Shown in pieces: positions 33,119-44,359 of a stretch of DNA of 64,000 nucleotides (positions are counted from its first letter, which is position 1; each line of letters begins with the position of its first letter). The notes below the pieces were generated by a model. The model had not been told where the DNA came from and ran no database searches. It saw nothing but the letters and a program-made list of their open reading frames with translations. The stretch is from the NCBI GenBank assembly GCA_963854735.1, contig OY978103.1, positions 1,240,001 through 1,304,000 of the forward strand. Direction: 5' to 3'. A program made the translations under genes and the position numbers. The stretch is from Marvania coccoides (Eukaryota; Chlorophyta; Trebouxiophyceae; Chlorellales; Chlorellaceae).

Positions 33119-35653
33119 ATGAAATTACGCACATTGCTGATAGACAACTATGATTCATACACATACAACCTCTACCAATTGATAGCCCAGGTCAATGGAG
33201 GTGGGTGCTCACTTTATTATATTATTTGCTACGTGTGGCGGTGGCTCGAACAGACCAGAAAAACAACCCCAAAACTTGGATTTTAAACCGCTAAAAAAAC
33301 TTGAACCATACTAATATTTGCAGAGCCGCCTACTGTCATTTATAACGACCAAACCGATGCCGCCACCGTGCTGCGCCAGTTGGACGAGGGGCGCTTCCAC
33401 AACGTCGTCATCTCTCCTGGCCCTGGCACCCCTGCCGCAGCAGGGGACATCGGCTTATGCATGGCACTGCTGAAGACGCGCCCCAATACGCCCATTCTCG
33501 GCGTCTGTTTGGGATTTCAAGCACTCGCACTGGCGCATGGCGGCAGCGTTGTGAGAGCGCCTGCCCCCGTGCACGGCAGTCTGAGCGGCGTGGAACACTC
33601 AGGGCACCCCCTGTTTGCAGATATTCCATCAGGAAACACCTACCAGGTGGTCCGCTATCACTCCCTTGTTGTAGATGAAGCCACGCTGCCGGCGGAGCTG
33701 CAGCCAATAGCGTGGACCACGGGGGCCAAGTGCCACGCGTATGGGGTGGCAGAGAGCGACGCCGACGCGTCAAAAGCAAGCGAAGCTGATGAAGAGAGGG
33801 TACTGATGGCGGTGGCGCATCGTGAACTACCGCTGTACGGCGTGCAGTACCATCCCGAATCCATTGGTACCTCATATGGCGCACAGCTGCTGCGCAACTT
33901 CCGCGACTTGACTGCTGCGCACCTGGGGATGGAGCTGGAGGCCCCCAGCGAGCCGGCACCATCATCGCTCAGTGTGTCCCATTTTCACATCTCAGATGCG
34001 CTGCGAAGGATACCTGGCGGGGCGCAAACACTGTTCAACAGCATTGTTTTGAGTGGGGTCTCCCCTTCGACGTCTTCTACAGCTGTGGAGGACACGTTTT
34101 GGTTGGATTCGGCAGCCACCGACCGAGGCAGGTTCTCCTTCATGGGGGGTCGGGGAGGCCCGCTGTGGCGGCGCATTACCTACCGACTACCTTCCCTTGC
34201 AGACGCAAATACTCCAGCTGGCAGTTGTCCAGGCACGCTGACCGTGGTGGGCGCAGATGGCGGCGCTGTGGTTGACTCCTGCTCAACTTTCTTTTGGGAC
34301 TGGATCAACGCCGAGACGCGGACGTGGGGACACTGCGATGGCGCGGAGGGGCTGCCGTTTGACTTTTGGGGCGGGCTGGTGGGGTATTTGGGGTACGAAC
34401 TGAAGGCGGAGTGCAGCGGCCAGGCGGCCCATCAGGCTGCAACCCCCGATGCAGCTTTCTTTTTCGCGGACCGGGTGGTGGCGATTGATCATCTCAAAGG
34501 CGACGTCTACGCGCTGGCGGTGCGCCGCGCTGGGGCGTCGGAGGAGGAGGTGCAGGCCGCAATCAAATGGGTGGCCGCAACCACGGCGAAAATAACGCAA
34601 ATGGCGGCAGACGCAGAGGCAGCCGGGTTCTCTCCCTTGAAACACAGAGACACAACCAATGAAATGCCCCAGGCGGCAAGTACATGCGATTTGGTGGGGT
34701 TTTCGCTTCGCGAGCCCAGAGAGCAGTATGTTGCAAATGTGGACGCCTGCATGGATGCTCTGTACGCTGGCGACTCGTACGAGCTGTGTCTGACGACGGA
34801 GCTTCGCCGAGAGTGGTCTGAAGGGCGGTGGGATGCTTGGCAACTGTATCAAACACTGCGGCAGGTGAACCCAGCCCCCTACGCCGCCTGGCTGCACTTT
34901 GGCGGGTCGGAAGCCGACTCCCTGGCGCTGTGCTGCTCCAGCCCCGAGCGGTTTTTGAGGGGAGACAGGCAGGGGTGGCTGGAGGCAAAGCCCATCAAGG
35001 GAACAGCAAAGCGAGTTTTGGACGACGCCAAAGCTGACGCTGCCGCTGCGGCAGCGCTGGCTGCGTCCGACAAGGACCGTGCTGAGAACCTGATGATTGT
35101 GGACCTGCTGCGCAACGATCTGGGGCGGGTGTGTGAGCCGGGGTCTGTGGCCGTGCCATCGCTCATGCAGGTAGAGAGTTTCGCCACGGTGCACCAGCTG
35201 GTGAGCACGATCCGCGGGAAGCGCAACGCGGCGGCGGGGGTGACCCCCGTGGACGCGGTGCGTGCTGCGTTCCCTGGGGGCAGCATGACGGGCGCCCCGA
35301 AAGTGCGGTCAATGTCAATTTTGGACGGTCTGGAGGCCGGGCCCAGGGGGGTGTACTCAGGCAGCATTGGGTACTTCTCGGTGAACGGCGCGTTTGACTT
35401 GAACATCGTTATTCGCACGGCGGTGGTGCACGCAGGGGCGGTGAGCATTGGGGCAGGAGGTGCAATAGTTGTGAAGTCTGACGCGGATGGGGAGTACGAG
35501 GAGATGCGACTGAAAGCGGCGCCGCTGCTGAGGGCGGTGGCGCAGTGCGATGGCGGTGGTGGAGCGGCAGTAGGAAAGAAGGAAAATATGAATGGTGTTC
35601 AGGGTGAAGGGAGCACTGTCGTCGGTGCAATGTGTGGGTGCACATTACAATAA
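33119..35653 (+). CDS. ADCS: Aminodeoxychorismate synthase, fused PabA-PabB
   Basis: Two exons (33119..33200, 33324..35653) encode 803 residues. The enzyme makes 4-amino-4-deoxychorismate from chorismate and glutamine for folate synthesis. The N-terminal GATase has LLIDNYDSYTYNLYQ, SPGPGTP, catalytic Cys in GVCLGFQAL (about 88) and YGVQYHPES. The C-terminal chorismate-binding domain has PIKGTAKR (about 584); the Lys here marks PabB rather than anthranilate synthase (PIAGT). ENLMIVDLLRNDLGRVCEPG and FPGGSMTGAPKVRSM are also present. The splice (GGAG|GTGGGT...TTTGCAG|AGCCG) gives NGEPPTVIYND. The GATase begins at residue 4, so no transit peptide is visible, unlike land-plant ADCS; an undetected upstream exon is possible. 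Confidence 0.94.
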
Positions 35654-35750
35654 ACTAATTAATCATGGAGAAAAAATGATAAGGGATACATGTTTATATC
35701 GATTAAAAAAAAAAAGTACGTAAAAATATACATACAAGAAAACAGTAAAT

Positions 35751-37121
35751 TCATCGTTCAGTCAGGGCAGGGCGCACAGCGTCCCTCACGCGCTGGCTCA
35801 GCGGCGACTCGATCCCCAGCAGGTCTTCCAGCAGCAGCTCCACCGTGGCTGGGGCCAGCGTCAGCCCTGAGCCCTCATGCCCAGCAGCCAGGAACAGGCC
35901 ATCGGCAATGCGGCCAATCTTGGGTCCGCTGGCGGAAAAGGGGCGCAGCCCCACCCGCGCCGAGATTTTCGAGACAGGGTATGCATCTAGCGCGGGAAGA
36001 AAGGTCGCTGCATGGGCCATAATGGACTCCACGACCGCTGGCTGTGCCGAAGCATCCCACCCGCTGAATTCCCTGCTGGAGCCCACCAGCAGCGAACCAG
36101 AGGCAGAGGCCGTGGCTGTGAAGGTGATGTCAACGTTGGAGGAAGCCACGGCAGCGGCGGCAGTACCAACGTCTTGATTTGTATAGTGTTTTGTATACCC
36201 TACTTCCATAAGACCCCGGCGCAGCTTTGGCATGCCCTCTGGCGGAGGCATTTCCAGCAGCAGCCCTCTTCGCGGTCGAAACAGCTCCCCCCACGCCGGC
36301 TGCCCCAGCTGCTTTGCCAAAAATTCACCCGCCCATGCACCAGTGGCTATAACAACTCCTAGCCTGGCATACAGCATGCGTTGACTGGTCACGACGCCTG
36401 TGACCCTCCTTGAAGCTGCATCAGTGGTCAGCGCCTCGCAATCTTCGTGAAACAGCGTTCGAAAACGGCCGCTGGACGCCCCTGCTGCGTTGCACGCCGC
36501 CAGCACCTCTCCTGCCGTCTTCATGCCGTTGATCTGCGCATCTGCCCGCACAATCAGCGCCCCAGATGCCACTCCAGGCGCTAGCGATGGCTCTTGCGCT
36601 GCCACTTCGTCTGCACCAATGAAGCTCGCTGCCACGCCAACCTGGCGCAGGGCTGTTTCTCTCGCCCGCAGACTCTCCGCCTCTTCTGCGGTTGAGGCTA
36701 TCAGCATGGAACCAGAGGCCTGCCACTCTACGTCTGGTTGTTTGAGTGGTCCGCGCTGCAGCTGCTCTCGCCACAGCGCCGTGCTCCGTGTGGCCAGTGC
36801 CCAGGCGGGACTTGAAGGGTCTCGGTGCGCCAGCCAGATGTAGCCTTGGCCAGCGCCGGTTGCGCCAGCGCAGGGCTCCTTGCGGTCGAGGAGGACGACG
36901 GACATGGAAGGCCTGACGGTGAGGAGTGCCAGAGCGCATGAGAGGCCGATGATGCCAGCGCCAGCAATGACAACGTCGGCTTCCTCAACCGCTGAAGTTG
37001 CATTTGCAATTCGGTGAATGGGACGGCGAGCAATGCTACGCCGAGGTAAACGCGTCTTGACGGATCTGGTGCTCGCGAGGCTGGGCTGCGTTGGCAAAAT
37101 GTGTTGCCGACTGTTGTTCAT
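35751..37121 (-). CDS. FAD-dependent oxidoreductase of the DAO/glycine oxidase type, probably organellar
   Basis: Single exon, 456 residues. The in-frame ATG at 37121 opens a basic leader (MNNSRQHILPTQPSL...TRLPRRSIARR) like an organelle targeting peptide. The dinucleotide-binding motif ADVVIAGAGIIGLSCALAL is at about residue 50, followed by VVLLDRKEP and ATGAGQGYIWLAHRD. Near the C-terminus, RVGLRPFSASGPKIGRI and GLFLAAGHEGSGLTLAP are typical of the D-amino-acid oxidase/ThiO/SoxB fold. The substrate cannot be told. It is convergent with ADCS, with 97 bp between stop codons. Lack of introns contrasts with most neighbours. Confidence 0.88.
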   Translation of the reverse strand: MNNSRQHILPTQPSLASTRSVKTRLPRRSIARRPIHRIANATSAVEEADVVIAGAGIIGLSCALALLTVRPSMSVVLLDRKEPCAGATGAGQGYIWLAHRDPSSPAWALATRSTALWREQLQRGPLKQPDVEWQASGSMLIASTAEEAESLRARETALRQVGVAASFIGADEVAAQEPSLAPGVASGALIVRADAQINGMKTAGEVLAACNAAGASSGRFRTLFHEDCEALTTDAASRRVTGVVTSQRMLYARLGVVIATGAWAGEFLAKQLGQPAWGELFRPRRGLLLEMPPPEGMPKLRRGLMEVGYTKHYTNQDVGTAAAAVASSNVDITFTATASASGSLLVGSSREFSGWDASAQPAVVESIMAHAATFLPALDAYPVSKISARVGLRPFSASGPKIGRIADGLFLAAGHEGSGLTLAPATVELLLEDLLGIESPLSQRVRDAVRPALTER

Positions 37122-37909
37122 TTGCGATTTCCTAAATTTGAAAAACAAAACGTGCAAAATAAGCTTTAAATGGATGTCAACCGTCTTTTAATGTCGCTTT
37201 GAAGTTTTATAAAATCAAAAATTAATAAATGCATAAACAAGTTAATATATTTTTGTTGTGGCGGTGAAGTCGGGGTCTTCAAGAATCCGTCTTTTCCAGT
37301 GGCCCTGATCGTCAAATACGCATACAGTACGTTGGCCAAATCTCCACATTGTAAGGGCGCGAATGCTTCCGAGCATATATTTTTTTTCTCAATATTACCG
37401 TGCCGCCGCCCAGGACGGCCTAGCTAGGGATAATAAATGGCAGCAGCAGCAGAAATCTCAAACCATGCGTGTAGCATTTAAGAACAATGCGCAGGTAGGC
37501 ATCAAGCTGAAAGAGAAAATAAAGATTATCATAAGCAGCTCCGCCACGTCGGCGCCATTTTCATGCAAGGGAGTTCCCACGGCAGCAAAAGTTGCACATC
37601 CATTGCTGCTGGACAAAACGGTGCAGGTGATGCGCTGCTTCATCCTATTCCAGTTTATTCCAGTTTAGTTTCAAAAAAAAAATCCATGCTGTACACAGCA
37701 TAGCAGGCTGCAGTCAAAACGTTTTTATTATTTTTCTGTAAGCATCGCTGTGCAACTCTTTAAACACTTATGAACTTCCCTGTTAATTATCATATCTGTG
37801 AAATCAATGCAAAGATGTTGTTGAACTCCGCAACTCGCCTCGTTTGAAATTTCAACGTTCGGACATTCCCCGGGCATTGTCTTTATTTTAAATACGCCAC
37901 ATATACACC
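37122..37909. other. Intergenic region
   Basis: Divergent region between the FAD oxidoreductase and the J-domain gene. Short minus-strand ORFs near 37243-37350 and 37458-37643 have coding-like codons but no exon chain that I could close, so I do not call a gene. Confidence 0.4.
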
Positions 37910-40233
37910 ATGTCGCGGCAACTGCGGGGCTACGCATCGTCGGCCGCTGCCCGTGCAGCAGATCTCGGCCTGAACGATCTTTCGCAAAACAATGCACGAT
38001 CTGGACGGCGTTTGAGCCAGCAACGCGAAGGCGGCTACGCGGCAGAGCATGCAGCCCGCTACTACGACCCAAGCTCGGACTTTGACAGCCCCGAGCCGCA
38101 GCCAGGAAACTTTCACCGTGGCGCTGCCCAGCCTTCCCCGTTTCGAGCCTTCCCCATCGATGGATACACCGATAGCGGCAGCGATGTCGCCGAAAACGAC
38201 GTCTACGCCCCCCCAGACCTCCGTCCCGCCTGCTCTGAGCCCGTTCACGTCGCTTCCTACCCCCACGGCCGAGACCACCACCACCACCGCAGCAGCAACT
38301 TTAATCGCTCCTCTCGCCACCGCACGCCCGGCCAGGGCGCAGCAATAACCTCCAGCCCCATGGTGCCCACGGAGCGGGAGTCTCTGCTGAACCGCGTGCG
38401 TGAGCTGAGTGCCAGCGAAGCGGAAACCGCCGCCGCCTACGCGAGGGTGTCCGCCGAGGCAGAGGCGCTGGCTGAAGAGGCCAGCCACTGGCGGGACGTG
38501 GCCAAAGAGGCCACCGCTGCTCGTCGCGCCGCCCGGGAGGCCCTGTCCGACGTTTCCGCGGAAAATGCACGGTTGGCGGCGGCGCTGAGCTCCCAGCAGC
38601 TGGAGAGCGCTGCGCTGCAAGAGGCGCTCTCCTACGACCGCTGCCGCGCCGCTTCCCGCATTTCCGAGCTGGAGAGGGCGCTGTCTGCGTCTGAGGAGCG
38701 CCTGGCGGCCCAATCTCGCTCCGCACCAGGCGCCGCCGCCGCTTTTGCAGCTGCCAACAATGCAACTGATGAGCGGGTGCCCAGCGCAGCGTTCACTGCC
38801 TCCCAAGTCGAGCCGGAGCTGCAGGGAGGCACAGCCAAGCAGCAGGGCACCTGGGACCAAGAGCGCCAGGAGCTTCTGTCGCTGCTGGAGCGCCTTCAGG
38901 ACCAATTGGCATCTCACGCCACCCAGCACGGCCAGCAGCAGCAGCAAACGAGCGCCAGGCGCCCCTCCAGCGCGCACAGGCGCCAAGCTCCGACCGACCA
39001 GGCACGCACCCCCGAGCGGCAGCCTCCCTGCGATGCAACCTCCCCCGGCGGTGCTTCCACCACCGCCAGAGTGCCAGCTTCCGCTCGCCCAACGTCTCCC
39101 CCTGGTTCCACCACCCCGCTGCGCTCCCGATTCAAGGTTCCCGCCTCTCCGCCCCCCTTTCAGGCCCCCTCTCCTGCGGCAGGCGCCGGCCCGTTCTCTC
39201 CTTCTTCCGAGCGCTCCTCAACCACCCCAGCCGGCGTCACTCCCATGGCCGCTGCCACGCCCGCCAACGAAGAGCCGCAGGGCGTGCAGTGCGAGTCGTC
39301 TTTTGAGAGCGAAAAGGACGACGGCGCTAAAGAAAAGACTCCGCTGTCGTCTGGCCACGGCAGCCCGGCTGGCGGCAACGGCGGCGTGGGGCTGCCCAGA
39401 AACAAGCCTGCTGTGCCTCTGCCGCCTCAGGCATCTGTATCTGGTCCCCCCCCGCTCAGGTCCTCCGCATCTGTGCCGGAGAGGAAGAGCGCGGCGCAGC
39501 TGAAGGCGACGGCGGACAGACTTGCGTACCAAAAGCGGTTTGACGACGCCGTGAAAGCCTATTCGGAGGCTGTGACGGCAGCTGAGACAGAGGGCGAAGC
39601 TCACTTTGTTTGCACAGTGCTCTGCGCCCGCGCAAGGGCGCTAGCGGGAGGTGGGAGGCTGCTGGAAAGCGCTGCCGACTGCTGCAGGGTGGAGAAGATG
39701 GAGCCGGGACGGTGCGTGCGCGCGCTGGACTTGCGCGCCGAGGCGCACTTCCTGATGGGGGCGTTCGACCTGGCGGTAGAAGACTTGGAGCGGCTGCAGC
39801 GGCTGCCTGCCAGCAGCGGTGGCGGCAGTCCTGCGCTGGCAGCGCGGCTGCAGGACGCCCGGCGGGAGGCGGTGGACGGAGAGCCGCGCAACCACTACGC
39901 AGTGCTGGGTGTGCGGCCTGGGGCGACCTCCGCAGACATCAAAGCAGCGTATAGGTGAGTAGCGTTGAATTTGTTTTGAGCAGATATAAATTTAGTACGC
40001 ATAAAAATGAACTAGTTTACTATCAAATTCGCAGGTCGCTGGCGCTGCGGCTGCACCCCGACAAGGCTGCGGATACGCTGGGTCGTGGCCCTTCCACTGC
40101 GCTGTTCTCGCTGTTGTCGGCAGCGCACGCTGCACTGGGCACCCCACAGGGCAGGAGGGCGTACGACCTGGACCTGCTGCGGCACAAGTACGCCAGTGGG
40201 GGAGGCGGGCTGTCACGCCGCTCTTGGCAGTAG
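37910..40233 (+). CDS. TPR and C-terminal J-domain protein (DNAJC7-like)
   Basis: Two exons (37910..39954, 40035..40233; GTGAGT...TTCGCAG) encode 747 residues. The N-terminal half is disordered and then coiled coil (about 155-290: LLNRVRELSASEAETAAAY..., EERLAAQSRSAPG). A Pro/Ser/Thr-rich region follows (about 340-520). Residues about 530-640 form a TPR-like array (YQKRFDDAVKAYSEAVTAAE, ARARALAGGGRLLESAADCCRVEKMEPG, LRAEAHFLMGAFDLAVEDLERL). The J-domain is last: NHYAVLGVRPGATSADIKAAYR|SLALRLHPDKAAD with the HPD tripeptide intact. The intron falls inside helix II of the J-domain. TPR plus J suggests an Hsp70/Hsp90 co-chaperone; the long coiled-coil N-terminus is extra. Confidence 0.9.
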
Positions 40234-40489
40234 AAGTAGAAGTAAATTCAAATCTTAGTTTCCTCGAGATTACAGGGGCTGACATGACGCGGCGGTTAAA
40301 AAAATAAGCATTGGGTTATTTTTACTTGGATTTCGAGACCTTTCACTCATCATTTCCCTGCTTTCCAATTTCACAACCCTTATATCTTTATGTTCATCAT
40401 TCTACCATTCATTCATTCATTCTACCCTTTGACATGCATATGCTTTCTGTTTCTTTTCCATATGAAATAAAACGAGACTTTCCTTGGCG

Positions 40490-41893
40490 TTAGTCGTCAT
40501 CTCGCAATGGTATCTGGTAAAATAGCTGCATTGGAAGATCCCCTTCTCGCGCCTGCTGCTGCGACTGCGCGTACGCAAACATTATGTGAACGTATGAGCC
40601 GTGCACTGTACTGCCATTCACGTTCACCCCCGGCTCCAATATTCCACACAGCATGCGCAGGGGCACCGACAGCGGGGCGCTGTGCAGCGCTTTGGCCAAG
40701 TGGTCCAGCTGTACCTGCGCCGAGGCCACGTCCCCCCTGGCTCGAGCCTCTCTCAGCCGCTCCTCCATGCGCACAGACCTGAAAGACAAAATGAATTATT
40801 GGAATATTCATCAACGGAAATTATTGATTTAATTAATATCCTTGGTGTACACTGGCCATACTTGTTCATACGAATCAAAGGAAAATGAAGCATCCTGGCT
40901 AAAGATAACAGAGAAAAGCCACTTATTATTGGACTAACAAAGAACAGTTAATTTTAACAGTTAACTTCAATAGAAACTCACTGCAGAGGCTCCTCCTGCC
41001 GCCCCTCCTCTTCTCCGCCTGCAGTCATCGTCTCCAGCTCTGGGAAGCCCTGCCCCAGCGCCACCCCTGACCCATCCACCGTGATGTGTAGGTCCCCTTG
41101 CCGCGCCAGGGACAGCTGCACCGCCTTTGAAAGCGCCTTCAACTTGTCCACCCATGCCTGCGGAGAAAAATAAAGCAATAAATTAATTCATAATTTCGCA
41201 TATTAAAAAAAAAAAGGCATGCTTTAACAATGCAGTAACCTTTTACTCGCCGTGATTCTTTCCAGGTCTGGCATGATGTCCAGGTAGAAAGGACACAGCG
41301 TGGTGACGTCACTAAGCTGCCGCAGCTCAGCCAGCACCGCATCATTGCAGGGGTGCCCAACCGGCATCTCCTGCCCCAAGCTCACGTTGCTGCCCTGAAA
41401 ACTGAAGATCAGCATGGGGCGCTGCGTCGCCTGGGTGGTGTCTTCGTGGGGGTGCAGGCTGGGGATGCCTCGGGTTGCGAGTTTAACGTTCAGGGAGCTG
41501 GCGTCGTGGGCGTGGGCCGCGCGCAGGGCCTTGAGAAAGAGGGGGATGTTGACGGAGAAGGCGATTGAGTTATCGTTGTTGCTGCGCAGCTCGATGGCGT
41601 CAGGCTCGAAGACGATGCTCTGCTCCAACCGACGGCGACAAAAAGAAAGAAAGAAATGATGAAGATCAGCGCTGCGAAACACTGTGGATAATGAAGAATG
41701 GGTATTTTACGCTCACGTTGTGAATCTTAGCTGCCGTGTGCACCCCGTCAGCGTCCTCTTGTTTCTGGATTAAGATCGTGAACTCACGAGTCAGCAGGAG
41801 GTAGCACTTCTTGCCGAACTTTTCTAGCGGCGGCAGGAAGGAGCGCTCCAGGGCGCGCATGCCCTCGGTCGAAATCACGCCTTTGAACTTCAT
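40490..41893 (-). CDS. HUS1: HUS1, subunit of the 9-1-1 DNA-damage checkpoint clamp
   Basis: Four exons (41893..41717, 41619..41251, 41157..40982, 40778..40490) give 336 residues; animal HUS1 is about 280. The start MKFKGVISTEGMRALERSF and the following SIVFEPDAIELRSNNDNSIAFSVNIPLFLKALRAA match the family. Later hallmarks are PFYLDIMPDLERI|AWVDKLKALSKAVQLSL, LHITVDGSG and HLAKALHSAPLSVPLRMLCGI ... VHIMFAY at the end. HUS1 forms a PCNA-like ring with RAD9 and RAD1 that activates ATR signalling. Intron 2 (41158..41250) only keeps frame with a GC donor (ACG|GCGAGT); the two GT sites nearby shift the frame. It points away from the leucine-rich gene upstream. Confidence 0.88.
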
Positions 41894-42424
41894 CGAGGGT
41901 GGGTGGTGGGTGGCAAGGTGAAAAAAGGCGGAGGCGGCGGGTAGAGATGGAATGCTTGTCCTGCTGGCTATCGCTGAATCCAGACCCGCTCCTGAGTTTA
42001 TGTATATTTGGAATTTTAAAAGGGACCTTTGCCGAGGCTCGCTGGCGAAAGGGAAAGGTAAACAAATGATTTGATCGAATACAGATTAATTATAATTTTC
42101 TTAAGCGGAGCCTCTAAACACGATTCTGGCTATTTTAAAGTTGGGTTCTATACAATTACCAAAGTATCAAATCGCGAGGGAGATGAGCCAAAAAAAATTG
42201 AACCACTGTTCCGAAAGTTTCGATCCACCCCCCTTTCCCGTTGAGACAAATGCAGGCTATATTTATTTTTTAATTTAATTATTTATTATTATCACTGGCA
42301 CCTCCTCCTCGCAGTAAAGCTCGTGTTCTTCAAAATTCAGTTTGCACTTGAGATCACTTCATTTTGCGTTTCGAAACGCATCATTCAGCTCTACTAAAAC
42401 CAACTACTAAAAAAAAGAAACAAA
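41894..42424. promoter_or_regulatory. Divergent intergenic region with the missing start of the leucine-rich gene
   Basis: AT-rich upstream sequence of HUS1. The first exon of the plus-strand leucine-rich gene must lie near its right end, but I could not find it. Nothing else was seen. Confidence 0.4.
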
Positions 42425-43862
42425 ACGGTGGATATCCCGTCTCTCCGTGCAATTTGCCACCAGGCAGTTGCTAGCTCTCACTATTGGCGGGTGCAGACGA
42501 GGCTGGTTGAGGCAAGTCATCCTCTCTAATTTATTCGCCCGTATTTGCACTCACTCTTCCTTAACCCCTCTGTAGCTCCTCAGCGAGGACGACGCTGACC
42601 AGGTGGTTGCCGCTCTTTGTACCCGGGGCGCCCTCCCTCCCACCTGCCTGTTAAATTTCCGCCACAGCCTGCTTCACTTCGCATTAGCGCGCCAGAACCT
42701 CGTCAACTGCGGTCGGTGGCTGGCCATGGCTGCTCGGCTGCCCCACCTAAAGTCCCTGAGCTTGAGAGCAAATGCGACGTGCAGCAGGGTGCGGGAGAGC
42801 CACGTGTGGGAGCTGGCAGCGCTAGGACCTACGCTGCAAAGTCTGAGCTTGGCGAATATCAACCTTCCTGCTGGATTTTGCAATGTAGTTACTGAGCATT
42901 TGACTGGGCTGACTTCACTATCATTGAGCACTAATAAATACGGTGGGTGTTCAGGAATGGCTATAAATAACGTGTGACCATCACCATTTGAACTTCTTTC
43001 ATTTGATAACACAATGCAGCTCTTCACTTCCCACTGGCGTCGCTGCCCAAGCTGCCTCTGTTGCAGTCATTGACGCTGCATGGCTGGGATTTGGACGACC
43101 AGAGAGATCTGGAGCAGCTGGGTGGGGTGGCCTCCCTCCGCACGCTCACAATCACTGGCGTGAGGAGCCACGGAGACTGTGCAGCGGGGCTGCGGGGGCT
43201 GGGAAAGCTGCAGTTGCTGGAGCGTCTGGAGTTTGAGGGGCCGCTGTCCTCCCCTCCCCTGGTTCCTTCGCTGACGTGCATGCGGTGGACCACCGACACC
43301 AGGATAGCAATAGAAGACGAAGAAGGCCAATTGATCTGGTTTGAACTGCAGTAAGAGGATTTTTTCATTTTTCTTTCGCTAGTTCGTTTTTTTGTGAAAT
43401 ATTCATACTTTTATTTGCAGGTCGGTTCTGCCCAACTTGAAGCACCTCTCCATCGCGGCGCCCAGCGCTGACGACTTCACAGGGCTGCCACTCCTCGCGC
43501 ACCTCATCACCGGCGCTGCGGCAACGTTGACCTCCCTCCAGCTCGTCAGCATGCAGCCCGACTACTACTACGATGGAAAATGGGCGCAGAGGGTGCTAGA
43601 ACTCGTGGGTACCTTTTCCAGCGTTGCTGAAGTCGAAACGCAAACAAGATGGAGCTTAAATGCAGAAGGAGATAGCGCGGATGGTGGTGACCCCGTTGAT
43701 CAAGCTTTCTTGCCTCCAATCCCTGCAGCTGTGCTGCAATACGACCAACGGTATAGGTACACCACCGCAGATCTCACGGCGCTGAGGAAGCAGTTGGTGA
43801 ATAAAGAGGAGACGGCGGCGATGCGAAAGGAATTGCGGGATGCAGAGCTGCTGGAAACTTGA
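42425..43862 (+). CDS. Leucine-rich repeat protein, possibly F-box-like; 5' end unresolved
   Basis: Exons about 42425..42511 (start uncertain), 42576..42942, 43020..43350 and 43421..43862 keep one frame and give about 408 residues. The first exon ends in AICHQAVASSHYWRVQTRLVE, which looks like the C-terminal half of an F-box. Leucine-rich segments follow: LPHLKSLSLRANATCSRVRESH, LGPTLQSLSLANINLP, LTGLTSLSLSTNKYG, LPLLQSLTLHGWDL, VASLRTLTITGV, LPNLKHLSIAAPS. The frame closes with a TAA at about 42395 and no ATG lies between it and the exon, so an upstream exon or a sequence error is likely. The first intron starts with GC (GAG|GCAAGT). Specific function unknown. Confidence 0.7.
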
Positions 43863-44060
43863 GCGTTTTTTGTAAGAAAGAGGCTGCTATGTTCGTATTG
43901 TAGCAACGTGAAAACAGTTGAGTGAGAGCTTGAATAGACTCTCGTCAAAGCCATATCTCAGACGTCAGGCAAACATGCATGCGGAGTTAAGCCCCCTCAT
44001 TTAATGTTTATATTGTTAGTGTCCATTTCTAAGTGTCTCTACGAAAAAATGCAAATCGAT

Positions 44061-44091
44061 CCGGCCGAGTTTGATGCTCAAACTCGGCCGG
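44061..44091. other. Perfect 12-bp hairpin with 7-nt loop
   Basis: CCGGCCGAGTTT, then GATGCTC, then AAACTCGGCCGG: a perfect GC-rich stem followed by GGAAGAAAAAA. It lies about 200 bp after the leucine-rich gene. It could form a transcript 3' structure. The rest of the 43863..44359 gap shows only a short direct repeat, aaatcggtattaattgt, near 44237 and 44265. Confidence 0.6.
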
Positions 44092-44359
44092 GGAAGAAAA
44101 AAGTGTATCATGGGTTTCTTGCCTCTATACGAGCCGCTGTTTAAATTCATCAGTTTTTGCATTCTCTGCAACATGTTTCCAAGCGGCCATGGGTGAAGCC
44201 GAGACACAGGACGCTTATATTTTCACATCAATTTTGAAATCGGTATTAATTGTATTAATTAAATTAAATCGGTATTAATTGTCTTTAGAGTTTTACAGCA
44301 TTATCAAACCAGCTGCCCAGCCAGAATGTGCTAATTGCGCTTACTTAGTACACCTAGTA

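Noticed and set aside
37243..37643. Possible small minus-strand gene (MKQRITCTVLSSSNG ... and MWRFGQRTVCVFDDQG)
   Set aside because: The two coding-like pieces could not be joined through acceptable splice sites and match nothing I know.
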